Of a stretch of 64,000 nt of DNA, positions 50,732 to 58,572 are shown in pieces. Source of the stretch: Campylobacter sp. RM10537 (GTDB lineage: Bacteria; Campylobacterota; Campylobacteria; Campylobacterales; Campylobacteraceae); contig NZ_CP059597.1 of NCBI RefSeq assembly GCF_022369435.1, forward strand, positions 1,449,383-1,513,382, read 5' to 3'. The position numbers were made by a program, and so were the translations under genes. The stretch's first letter is position 1, and every line of letters starts with the position of its first letter. The notes below the pieces were generated by a model. The model did no database searches and was not told where the DNA came from. It saw only the letters and a list, made by a program, of their open reading frames with translations.

Positions 50732-51500
50732 AGTCTTCCTTTACTCTTTCGTAAATTTTAAGGTATGAATCAACGCAGATTTCATGTGGTCTTGAATTTA
50801 ATTTAATTTCCAACTCTTTAAAAATCTTTTCCAATTCTATCTTATGGTTTTTTAAATTTCCCATAAGTTGCTTTCTTGGAGATTTGAAACATTCTTTTAA
50901 AAATCTCTTAAAAGTGTCGATATGGCAAAAATCTTTGTATTCCCTAAATTTAGTCATTTTTATCACCGCTGACATCACTTTAGGCGGTGGAGAAAAATAT
51001 TCAGGACTAACATCAAAAAGTATTTCACAATCACAAATGACAGTGCTTAAAACTCCCAAAGCAGAAAAATCTTTTTCGCCTTGTTTGGCACAAAATTTCA
51101 ATGCCATTTCCTTTTGTACCATTACTATTAAGCCGGAACAATTTTCATCCTCTAAAACTTTCAAAATCAAATGACTTGCTATATAGTAAGGCAAATTGGC
51201 AACTAAAAAATACTTTTTTTCATCTAGGCATGTAACTTCACTTGCATCCTTATGAATTAAATTAAGCCTTCCGCACTCTAACTCTTTTTGAAATTTGTTT
51301 TGTAAAATAGGTATAAGATCTGAATCAATCTCATATGATTTTACATTAGAAATTTTCAAAAGCTCTTGCGTTAAATCACCTAAGCCAGGCCCAATTTCTA
51401 CTATATTTTTTACACTATTGGGTATGGCTTGGATGATTTTATCTAATATGCTTTTATTATTTAAAAAATTTTGTCCGTAATGTTTTTTCGCTTTTACCAT
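50718..51500 (-). CDS. rsmA: 16S rRNA dimethyladenosine transferase
   Basis: 260 aa; KKHYGQNFLNNKSILDKI start, VEIGPGLGDLT SAM site, VANLPYYIASHLI catalytic motif. Dimethylates two adenines near the 3' end of 16S rRNA. First gene of rsmA-rnj-rluB. Confidence 0.96.
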   Translation of the reverse strand: MVKAKKHYGQNFLNNKSILDKIIQAIPNSVKNIVEIGPGLGDLTQELLKISNVKSYEIDSDLIPILQNKFQKELECGRLNLIHKDASEVTCLDEKKYFLVANLPYYIASHLILKVLEDENCSGLIVMVQKEMALKFCAKQGEKDFSALGVLSTVICDCEILFDVSPEYFSPPPKVMSAVIKMTKFREYKDFCHIDTFKRFLKECFKSPRKQLMGNLKNHKIELEKIFKELEIKLNSRPHEICVDSYLKIYERVKEDYERK

Positions 51501-51560
51501 AATTTCAATATTTTTATTTTAGCCAAAAATTCTTAATTTTAAGTCTTATTTAGTTAAAAT

Positions 51561-51566
51561 TATACT
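51561..51566 (+). promoter_or_regulatory. -10 box for the nucleosidase-like gene
   Basis: TATACT, about 24 nt before ATG 51590, with AGGAGA as ribosome site. Confidence 0.5.
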
Positions 51567-51589
51567 AAAAATATATTTAGGAGAACTTT

Positions 51590-52135
51590 ATGACTGTTTG
51601 TGCTGGCGGTAATGAAAATTTTTCCTTTGCTAAAAGTATTGGAATTGGTCTCATAGAATCGAGCATTAACTTAACAGAACTTTGTTTAAAAGAAAAACCT
51701 AAAAGCCTACTTTTTATAGGAAGTTGTGGAATTTATGACAAGGGAGAAATTCTTGGAATTTATGAAAGTTCTCATGTTTTTAATATAGAATATTCTCAAA
51801 TCAGCGAAAATTTTTATACACCAACGCTTAATGAAATTCATTTTAATTCTGATGTTAAAAATGTTTCACAAGAAACATCTTATAAAATAAATTCTTCAAA
51901 TTATATTTGTCAAAACACTTCTGCAGCTAAAAAATTAGCTCGATTTGGATTGGATTTTGAAAATATGGAAGTTTTTTCTGTCTTTAGCGTCGCAAAAAAA
52001 TTTAATATTCAAGCAAAATGTATTTTGTGTGCAACAAATTTTTGCAATGAAAATGCTCATGAAGATTTTCTAAAAAATCATAAAAAAGCTAAAGAAAAAT
52101 TAGAAAATTACTTACAAGAACACAAATATATTTAA
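51590..52135 (+). CDS. Nucleoside phosphorylase/nucleosidase-fold protein
   Basis: 181 aa, shorter than the usual ~230 aa. [10 protein letters not shown] resembles the glycine-rich phosphate or ribose-binding strand and [20 protein letters not shown] the family nucleoside-contact segment (ME...VA..F). The N-terminal third of a typical MTAN is missing, so activity is uncertain. AGGAGA precedes the ATG. Thirteen nt before rlmN, likely one transcript. Confidence 0.7.
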   Translation: MTVCAGGNENFSFAKSIGIGLIESSINLTELCLKEKPKSLLFIGSCGIYDKGEILGIYESSHVFNIEYSQISENFYTPTLNEIHFNSDVKNVSQETSYKINSSNYICQNTSAAKKLARFGLDFENMEVFSVFSVAKKFNIQAKCILCATNFCNENAHEDFLKNHKKAKEKLENYLQEHKYI

Positions 52136-52148
52136 TCAAGGAAGAATA

Positions 52149-53219
52149 TTGCAAAAGAGTATTAATATTTTAGATTTCCTTCCTGAAGAATTAGAAAATA
52201 AAATTCAACCAATGTTTCGCGTGAAACAAATTTATCAATGGATTTATCAAAAATACGCTGATAGTTTTTTAGAAATGAGCTCTTTACCTAAAAATTTAAG
52301 AGAAGAATTAAATAAAGAATATTATTTTGATGCAGTAAAATGTGTTTTTAAAGAAAAAAGTAAAGACGAAAGTATTAAATATCTTTTTGAATTAAAAGAT
52401 GGATTACGCATAGAAAGCGTTTTGCTACCGATGAAAAAAGAGAAATTTAATGAAGAGGGAAAAAGAATAGCTCATGCAAAATTTACAATCTGTGTTTCAT
52501 CTCAAGTAGGATGTAAAAGCGGATGTAGTTTTTGTTTAACCGCAAAAGGAGGGCTTAAAAGAAATCTTAGCGCTGGAGAAATTGTTGCACAAATTCTTTA
52601 CATTAAAAAGGATAATCAAATTCCTTATGAAAGAAGAATCAATATAGTTTATATGGGGATGGGAGAACCTCTTGATAATCTTAAAAATGTAGCTAAAGCA
52701 GTTAAAATACTCTCCTGTAATGATGGTTTAGCTATCAGCCCTCGCAGACAAACTATCAGCACAAGCGGATTAGCTAAACAAATAAAAGAACTAGGCAAGA
52801 TGAATTTAGGAGTACTTCTTGCTATATCTCTACATGCAGTAAATGATGAACTTCGCACAGAATTAATGCCGATCAATAAAGCTTACAATATCGCTGCTAT
52901 CATGGAAGCGGTTAAAGAATTTCCTATAGATCAAAGAAAAAGAGTAATGTTTGAATATTTATTGATAGATAATATAAATGATAAAATAGAACACGCCAAA
53001 GAGCTTGTTAAGCTTTTAAATGGTATTAAAGCTAAAGTAAATTTAATACTTTTTAATCCTCATGAAGGAAGTTTATACCAACGTCCTAAATTAGAAAATG
53101 CTATCAAATTTCAAGATTTACTTAGTCAAAAAGGTATAACTTGCACCATAAGAGAAAGTAAAGGTCTTGATATCTCGGCTGCTTGCGGACAATTAAAAGA
53201 AAGGATAAAAACATCGTGA
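52149..53219 (+). CDS. rlmN: Dual-specificity RNA methyltransferase RlmN
   Basis: 356 aa radical-SAM enzyme; CKSGCSFC binds the 4Fe-4S cluster, GMGEPLDN and the C-terminal Cys of the AACGQL motif (methyl-transfer cysteine) are present. Methylates A2503 of 23S rRNA and A37 of some tRNAs. TTG 52149 start with AAGGAAG upstream. Confidence 0.95.
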   Translation: MQKSINILDFLPEELENKIQPMFRVKQIYQWIYQKYADSFLEMSSLPKNLREELNKEYYFDAVKCVFKEKSKDESIKYLFELKDGLRIESVLLPMKKEKFNEEGKRIAHAKFTICVSSQVGCKSGCSFCLTAKGGLKRNLSAGEIVAQILYIKKDNQIPYERRINIVYMGMGEPLDNLKNVAKAVKILSCNDGLAISPRRQTISTSGLAKQIKELGKMNLGVLLAISLHAVNDELRTELMPINKAYNIAAIMEAVKEFPIDQRKRVMFEYLLIDNINDKIEHAKELVKLLNGIKAKVNLILFNPHEGSLYQRPKLENAIKFQDLLSQKGITCTIRESKGLDISAACGQLKERIKTS

Positions 53220-53323
53220 CAAGTTTAGATATTTTTGAAATTATTTTTGTATCAATAGTAGTTATTGTTGGTTTTTCTGGAATGGCTTGGGTAATTTTTA
53301 AAGATAAAACAAATAAAAATTAA
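53216..53323 (+). CDS. Small hydrophobic membrane peptide, 35 aa
   Basis: GTG 53216 overlaps the rlmN stop (GTGA), with AAGGA upstream. One membrane helix ([21 protein letters not shown]) and a short Lys-rich cytoplasmic tail. Matches my memory of C. jejuni Cj1714, annotated only as a small hydrophobic protein. Translational coupling to rlmN makes it likely to be expressed. Confidence 0.7.
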   Translation: MTSLDIFEIIFVSIVVIVGFSGMAWVIFKDKTNKN

Positions 53324-53384
53324 TTCCAAAGCTATTTAACTTTATTAGTTGATACTCCTTAATCTGCAACAAAAATAAAATCAA

Positions 53385-53660
53385 TCATTTATTTTTAACT
53401 ATTTTTAACCAAAGCTGATTTGATCTTGGAAATTCTATTTTTTGAAGTTGCTTTAGGATTTTTTTGAGTTCTTTAAAGTCCAAATCTAAAAATTCATTAT
53501 GAAAGAAACCTTCCTCATAAATATTGAATTTTTCATCTGATATTTTTTGAATTTTTATAGATCTATCTTTTTTAGAGGTTTGGAAAATCAAAATATCTAA
53601 AGGACTTATTTGTTTCAAATTTTTAAAACAAATTTGAATAAAATCTTTATTTTGTATCAT
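53385..53660 (-). CDS. Hypothetical 91-aa protein paired with a RelE-like gene
   Basis: Second gene of a two-gene unit; its ATG overlaps the stop of the RelE-like gene by one base (TAATG). Soluble, mixed acidic and basic, no helix-turn-helix recognised. In position it would be the antitoxin of a toxin-first pair, but the sequence alone does not show this; an accessory or unrelated protein is possible. Confidence 0.6.
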   Translation of the reverse strand: MIQNKDFIQICFKNLKQISPLDILIFQTSKKDRSIKIQKISDEKFNIYEEGFFHNEFLDLDFKELKKILKQLQKIEFPRSNQLWLKIVKNK

Positions 53661-53974
53661 TATACTACTTTTGATATTTCTTTTACAAAATCAGCCTTGA
53701 TTAAAGTCTTAGAAATATAAAAAATCTTGATTTTATCTCCATCAAAAATATACGCCAAACGGTAAGCTTGTTTGGGTAATTTTAACTTATACTCATAAAT
53801 CGTTTTATCTTGATATTTACATCCTTTAACTTTTTTTATTTTATGTGGAGCTTGATTGATAAAGGTTTTTGTATTTTCACAAATAGTCTTATAAACTGAT
53901 TCTTTATCTATTTTTAGATATAAAAAGAATCTTTCTAAATACGAATTATTCTCCAAAATAATATTTTTTTCCAT
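53660..53974 (-). CDS. RelE/ParE-superfamily-like protein (possible toxin)
   Basis: 104 aa. The C-terminal half has the RelE-type strand order, YEYKLKLPKQAYRLAYIFDGDKIKIFYISKTLIKADF, where a basic residue precedes a beta-hairpin ending in a helix. The first half is helical (LERFFLYLKIDKESVYKTI). Family members cleave mRNA on the ribosome or poison gyrase. Located just before a tRNA gene, an accessory site. Family assignment is by eye and moderate. Confidence 0.6.
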   Translation of the reverse strand: MEKNIILENNSYLERFFLYLKIDKESVYKTICENTKTFINQAPHKIKKVKGCKYQDKTIYEYKLKLPKQAYRLAYIFDGDKIKIFYISKTLIKADFVKEISKVV

Positions 53975-54094
53975 AACTTATTTTTAGCATAAATTACTTA
54001 AAAATTAGCAAAATTATAAAAAATCTTTAATAAGTTAATATTTATAAAATAATAATTTAAAATTTATTAAATAAAGCGAGATAAAATTGAGAAA

Positions 54095-54171
54095 TGGTGT
54101 CAAGGGGGAGACTTGAACTCCCGACCTCCGGCTTATGAGACCAGCGCTCTAACCAGCTGAGCTACCCTGAC
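54095..54171 (-). tRNA. tRNA with anticodon CAT (Met elongator or Ile2)
   Basis: Loop CTCATAA with stem CTGGT/GCCGG; acceptor GTCAGGG/CCTTGAC; encoded CCA. Elongator Met and Ile2 (lysidine-modified CAT) cannot be told apart with certainty by eye. A -10 box TATAAT lies at 54191-54196 on the minus strand. Confidence 0.85.
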
Positions 54172-54239
54172 AAAAAGTTTTTGAGTCAAAATTATAGCTT
54201 TTTTTTCTAAAATTTTTCTTTATTCTAAAAAATTTTAGT

Positions 54240-54245
54240 TATAAT
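54240..54245 (+). promoter_or_regulatory. -10 box for tRNA-Ser
   Basis: TATAAT ten nt before tRNA-Ser, back-to-back with the promoter of the divergent CAT tRNA. Confidence 0.55.
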
Positions 54246-54254
54246 AACGATTTT

Positions 54255-54342
54255 AGACAGGTGTCCGAGCGGTTGAAGGAGCACGCCTGGAACGCGTGTA
54301 AAGTGCAAGCTTTCGAGGGTTCGAATCCCTTCCTGTCTGCCA
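54255..54342 (+). tRNA. tRNA-Ser (anticodon GGA)
   Basis: Acceptor AGACAGG/CCTGTCT; loop CTGGAAC with stem CACGC/GCGTG; long variable arm; encoded GCCA end. Confidence 0.95.
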
Positions 54343-54369
54343 TCGATTACAAATATTTTAAGAAAAAAT

Positions 54370-55329
54370 ATGTTTAAATCTAGATTATTTATGAATTTAA
54401 AAGGAATTTCAAGTGCCTTTATTCCAAGATTTATATTTCAAAAAAATTTAGATAAAATTTTTAATGAAATTTTAAAATACAAAGATTTTGAATTAGAACA
54501 TATAGCTACTAGAGTCAATTACTACAATAAAATAAAAAGTCATTTTAGTATTGAAGATAACAAAGTAAACAAAATAGGAAAATTACCTTTTAAAAATACA
54601 TCTTATGCATATGATGCTTATGAAATTAGTAAATATTTCAAAGATAGCTTTTTATGGAATAAAAAATTTTCAGATGTCAATTATATCTTTTCAAATCCCA
54701 CAATTTGCAAATCAAGACCTATAAAAGAAAGTTCTAATAATATTTTACTCAATCTTGATAAAAATAGACATTTTGTATTTATTAAAGATCCTTTAAAATT
54801 TAAAGAAAAAAAAGATATAGCCATCTATAGAGGTGCAGTATATCAAGAACATAGAAAAAAATTTTTTGAAAGCTATTTTAATGCAAATTTTTGCGATATA
54901 GGAGATACTGGAAAACATGATAGCCTTTATAAGAAAAATTTTTTAAGTAAAAAAGAACAAAGCAAATATAAATTTATTATCTCTTTAGAAGGAAACGATG
55001 TTGCAACAAATCTAAAATGGGCAATGAGTTCAAATTCTTTAGTATTATCCACAAAAATGACTTGTGAAACTTGGTTTATGGAGGGAAAATTAAAAGCCAA
55101 TGAACATTTTGTTTTAATTAATAATGAAAATTTACTAGATACGATAAATTATTTTATACAACACCCAAAACAAGCGATTGAAATTATCAATAATGCTCAT
55201 AATTTTATCAATCAATTTTTAAATAGAAAAAAAGAATTTCATATTAGCATATTAGTTTTAGCCAAATATTTTTATTATTCAGACCAATTAAAAATCAATC
55301 AAAAAGAAATTTTGCAAATATTCCAATAA
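54370..55329 (+). CDS. CAP10/LpsA-like glycosyltransferase (GT90 type)
   Basis: 319 aa, no membrane span. The C-terminal half matches the CAP10/LpsA pattern: KKDIAIYRGAVYQEHRKKF, then KYKFIISLEGNDVATNLKWAMSSNSLVL, the sugar-nucleotide region, and a helical end. Such enzymes add hexose to LOS or capsule. It stands alone between tRNA-Ser and tRNA-Ala, away from any LOS or capsule cluster, and starts only 27 nt after tRNA-Ser, so it may be transcribed from the tRNA promoter. Accessory in appearance. Confidence 0.75.
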   Translation: MFKSRLFMNLKGISSAFIPRFIFQKNLDKIFNEILKYKDFELEHIATRVNYYNKIKSHFSIEDNKVNKIGKLPFKNTSYAYDAYEISKYFKDSFLWNKKFSDVNYIFSNPTICKSRPIKESSNNILLNLDKNRHFVFIKDPLKFKEKKDIAIYRGAVYQEHRKKFFESYFNANFCDIGDTGKHDSLYKKNFLSKKEQSKYKFIISLEGNDVATNLKWAMSSNSLVLSTKMTCETWFMEGKLKANEHFVLINNENLLDTINYFIQHPKQAIEIINNAHNFINQFLNRKKEFHISILVLAKYFYYSDQLKINQKEILQIFQ

Positions 55330-55413
55330 AATTACAAAAAATTTAATTTTTACTTAAAATTTTCAGGCAAAAAAAAGTAATATTTTATTAGAATTCAATT
55401 TCCTTAAAAATAA

Positions 55414-55489
55414 GGGGCATTAGCTCAGCTGGGAGAGCACAACGCTGGCAGCGTTGGGGTCAGCGGTTCGAACCCGCTATGCTCCACCA
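55414..55489 (+). tRNA. tRNA-Ala (anticodon GGC)
   Basis: Acceptor GGGGCAT/ATGCTCC; loop CTGGCAG with stem CAACG/CGTTG; encoded CCA. Possible TAGAAT -10 box about 20 nt upstream. Confidence 0.96.
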
Positions 55490-55490
55490 T

Positions 55491-55566
55491 GGTTCCGTAG
55501 CTCAGTTGGTAGAGCACTACCTTGACATGGTAGTGGTCGTTGGTTCAAGTCCAATCGGAGCCACCA
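55491..55566 (+). tRNA. tRNA-Val (anticodon GAC)
   Basis: Directly after tRNA-Ala. Acceptor GGTTCCG/CGGAGCC; loop TTGACAT with stem CTACC/GGTAG; encoded CCA. Confidence 0.96.
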
Positions 55567-55661
55567 TTTTTTAAACTTTTAATAATCCTTAATTTGATCA
55601 TTCTAATACAAAATGGATTAAAATAAATTCTCATTAAAACGATATAGTAAATTAGTTATGA

Positions 55662-55667
55662 TATAAT
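55662..55667 (+). promoter_or_regulatory. -10 box for the 210-aa gene
   Basis: TATAAT about 95 nt upstream of ATG 55762. AAAGGA serves as RBS. Confidence 0.4.
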
Positions 55668-55761
55668 TATTAGTTTTAAAAATATAAAAACTAAGATTTG
55701 ATATTTTAAAGAAATTTTTCAAAATCAACCTTAAACGCGTTTAACAAGAAAAGGATTTTTT

Positions 55762-56394
55762 ATGTTAAAAGAATTACTTGAAATTAAAAAAGAAATGGAG
55801 CCAATTATCCATGAAGCTAATGTCAAGCTCAATGTCTTAGCAAGAGAAGTTATTGTTCGTAGAAAAGAATATGAAATTTACGGTCCTATGGTTGATCGTG
55901 TATATCTTGATAATGCAATTTATGTTAAGGTAATGTCAAGTGGACGTGATACAAAAAGCGATAATGTTCCAATAAAAAATGGTTTTTATATGGTTTTTGT
56001 TGCACCAGAAAAAGAAAGCACGAAAGATATTAAAAACAAACTCAAAGTTGCTTATGAAGGACTTGATAATAAATTTATCTCTTCTTTAATCCGCTCTTGC
56101 CAACGCTTTAAAGAAATAGTCAATAAAACTCAAGCGACTTTAGCTAAAGCTTCTCAAATGAATGTTTTAGTAAAAACCAATCTAGGTGAAGCAAGTGCTG
56201 CTCTTAAATTTAATATCACTATAGAATATACTAGGGACAATCAAAAACTTTCACGCGAAAATTCAAAATCAGCTGGAAGCTTTAGAGATACAAAAACTGC
56301 AATCAATCTTGTTGTAGATAAAAACACAGAATCAAGAATTTGCGAAAAATTACTCGACGATGTTGAAAAATATTTTATCGGTGGAGGCAATTAA
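55762..56394 (+). CDS. Hypothetical 210-aa protein
   Basis: Helical N-terminus (LLEIKKEMEPIIHEANVKLNVLAREV) then a mixed region (FYMVFVAPEKESTKDI). No signal peptide, no membrane helix, no family recognised. Convergent with the oxidoreductase gene at a single-base gap. Confidence 0.75.
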   Translation: MLKELLEIKKEMEPIIHEANVKLNVLAREVIVRRKEYEIYGPMVDRVYLDNAIYVKVMSSGRDTKSDNVPIKNGFYMVFVAPEKESTKDIKNKLKVAYEGLDNKFISSLIRSCQRFKEIVNKTQATLAKASQMNVLVKTNLGEASAALKFNITIEYTRDNQKLSRENSKSAGSFRDTKTAINLVVDKNTESRICEKLLDDVEKYFIGGGN

Positions 56395-56410
56395 ATCACT
56401 CACCGATAAA
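56374..56410. terminator. Hairpin across two convergent stop codons
   Basis: TTTATCGGTG and CACCGATAAA, 10-bp stem, 17-nt loop holding both stop codons. Confidence 0.65.
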
Positions 56411-57376
56411 TTTTACTCCCATTTTTTCACGCACTTTATCCATCAAATTCATCATTTTTAAGATTTCTTCATGATTCATTTCATCACATTCTATTTTATT
56501 TTGCTCTATAGCTTTAAAACAGGCTTGAAATTCATATTCAAAGCCATTGATTTGATTTGGTACAAGAGAATGCTTGATTAGCTTTCTTTCTTTGTTATAA
56601 ACCTTTATTGACTTAGGATTATTGATATTATCGACGCAAATATAACCTTTTGTTCCATTGATAACGCCTTTTCTATCGCTAATAGCAGCTACGCTTGAAT
56701 TTAAAAAAGCAAAAGCACCCTTTTGAAATTCTAAAATAATTCCATTGCTTTCATCTACGCCACTAGGCATTTTTTTACAAGTTGCGATTATATTTTTAAT
56801 TTCATCTTTTAAAAAACTAAGTGCAAAATTAAGAGTATAAATTCCAACATCAAGCAAAGCACCTCCACCAAGCTCTAAGCTTGTTATGCGGTTTTTATGC
56901 ATGACATTGTAGGCTAAATTTGCTTCTATACTAACTATTTCGCCGATTAAATCCTTTGCTAAAAAATCTTTAATGATGTTTATATAAGGCATATAACGCG
57001 TCCAAATAGCTTCAGCCAAAAGTAATTTTTTAGTCTTTGCTAATTCTATAAGCTCTTTGGCTTGTTTGAAATTTAAAGTAAAGGATTTTTCACAAAGGAC
57101 ATTTTTATAATTTTCAAGGCAAATTTTTATATGTTCGTAGTGCAAAGAATGTGGAGTATTGATATAAACAAGATCTATATTTTTATCTTCAAGCAATTTT
57201 TCATAATTTGTATAAAATTTTTCAAAACCATGTCTAAAAGCAAATTCTTTTGCATGATTTAAAGATCCCACCGCATAAGGATGGAATCTAGCTTGTTTTA
57301 ACATTGGTGCAACTTTGTTTGCTATAGAACCAGCACCTAAAAAAGCGACATTTTTTCGCTTAGAATTTGTAAGCAT
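56396..57376 (-). CDS. Gfo/Idh/MocA-family NAD(P)-dependent oxidoreductase
   Basis: 326 aa. N-terminal Rossmann motif FLGAGSIANKVAPML, VYINTPHSLHYEH, and the LCEKSFTLN segment with the catalytic Lys (EKP-like), then LGGGALLDVGIYTL. Typically acts on sugars or diols; substrate unknown. ATG 57376 follows AGGAT and overlaps the end of the outer-membrane gene by 17 nt. Confidence 0.85.
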   Translation of the reverse strand: MLTNSKRKNVAFLGAGSIANKVAPMLKQARFHPYAVGSLNHAKEFAFRHGFEKFYTNYEKLLEDKNIDLVYINTPHSLHYEHIKICLENYKNVLCEKSFTLNFKQAKELIELAKTKKLLLAEAIWTRYMPYINIIKDFLAKDLIGEIVSIEANLAYNVMHKNRITSLELGGGALLDVGIYTLNFALSFLKDEIKNIIATCKKMPSGVDESNGIILEFQKGAFAFLNSSVAAISDRKGVINGTKGYICVDNINNPKSIKVYNKERKLIKHSLVPNQINGFEYEFQACFKAIEQNKIECDEMNHEEILKMMNLMDKVREKMGVKFIGE

Positions 57377-58010
57377 ATCCTAAATAAGCACTATAATTTG
57401 TTTCTTTAGGATCATAGAAATTTGATCCAACTTGGTTTTGGTAAAAATTCTTAGTATTATAGTGTATTTGTTCTGCTTTAACACCCAATTCTATTTCATT
57501 ATGCGGAGTGATTTCATAGATAGCACCCAATTTTGCCCCATAAACAAAACCATCATAATTTTGAGATAAAGTTAAAAATGAAGTTTTCAAATCAACATCT
57601 GTTTTTGCATAACCAGAATACACACCTAAAACCGCCCTTGTATTTGTAAAAAGCTTTGGAGTAAAATCATAACCCAATAAAAATTTTTGCGTAGAAAAAT
57701 CACCTTCTATATAAAGTGCTGGAGTTTTTATAAAATCATTAAAATCATCAGAGCCAGCATAAGTAAAATAAATTCTATGAGATTCATTCAAACGATATCC
57801 CAATTTAAGATCTAAAACCGGAATTGTTTGTGAAATATCACCATTAAAAGTAGAGTTTGTACCACTTTTACTATGCTTAAGATCAGCTTTTACTTTAGCA
57901 TTCATTAAAGCAGCATCAACACCTATAAAAAATCCTGATCTTTCATCTGCCATAGCTAGATTAGCAAATAAGCACGTGCCAGCAACTATACTCAATAATT
58001 TTTTATTCAT
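57360..58010 (-). CDS. Outer membrane beta-barrel protein
   Basis: 216 aa from ATG 58010 with AAGGGAAAAC upstream; the frame continues eight codons earlier. Signal peptide ends near AMA-DERSG. Alternating strands (FFIGVDAALMNAKVKADL, HRIYFTYAG, FLLGYDFTP) end in the terminal aromatic YKF typical of BAM-assembled barrels, about eight strands. From memory, C. jejuni Cj1721c is similar. Confidence 0.85.
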   Translation of the reverse strand: MNKKLLSIVAGTCLFANLAMADERSGFFIGVDAALMNAKVKADLKHSKSGTNSTFNGDISQTIPVLDLKLGYRLNESHRIYFTYAGSDDFNDFIKTPALYIEGDFSTQKFLLGYDFTPKLFTNTRAVLGVYSGYAKTDVDLKTSFLTLSQNYDGFVYGAKLGAIYEITPHNEIELGVKAEQIHYNTKNFYQNQVGSNFYDPKETNYSAYLGYAYKF

Positions 58011-58138
58011 GTTTTCCCTTAAAATTTTAATCAATCTAAAAAATAAGTTAGATTTCTAAATTGTATAATTTTAATATTTAATATCAAATTTATTTTAAAT
58101 AAATTTTAATTTTTTATTAAAAAATGGGAATATTTTAC

Positions 58139-58522
58139 TCACTTAGGTACTACAATATCACTACGACATTCTATAACTGTATGAACATTTCCACGAGGAT
58201 TAAAATCTCCTACAACTTTGATCCATTTTGGTTTGAGTTTATCTTTTAGGGTGTTGTAAATTTCATTGATACTTGCTTCATGTGAAACATTTCTATACAT
58301 AAAAGTATTTATATAAAGTTTTATGGCCTTAAGCTCTACTACAAATTTATCAGGCATATACTCAAGATATATAGTTGCAAAATCAGGATAACCACTCCTA
58401 GGACAACAGCACATAAATTCTGGCAAAGTAATCTTTATGATATAATCATTTTTAGCATCATTTGGCCAAATTTCCATATTGTCTACATTAAATTCTTTGA
58501 TTTCTTTTTCACCATAACGCAT
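58139..58522 (-). CDS. queF: NADPH-dependent 7-cyano-7-deazaguanine reductase
   Basis: 127 aa unimodular QueF. Active Cys40 in CCPRSGYPDF, LYINTFMYRNVSHE, and FNPRGNVHT. Reduces preQ0 to preQ1 in queuosine synthesis for tRNA. Confidence 0.95.
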   Translation of the reverse strand: MRYGEKEIKEFNVDNMEIWPNDAKNDYIIKITLPEFMCCCPRSGYPDFATIYLEYMPDKFVVELKAIKLYINTFMYRNVSHEASINEIYNTLKDKLKPKWIKVVGDFNPRGNVHTVIECRSDIVVPK

Positions 58523-58572
58523 TTATTTTCCTTTGCAATAATTTAAAATCCAAATTATAGCAAATTTCCATC

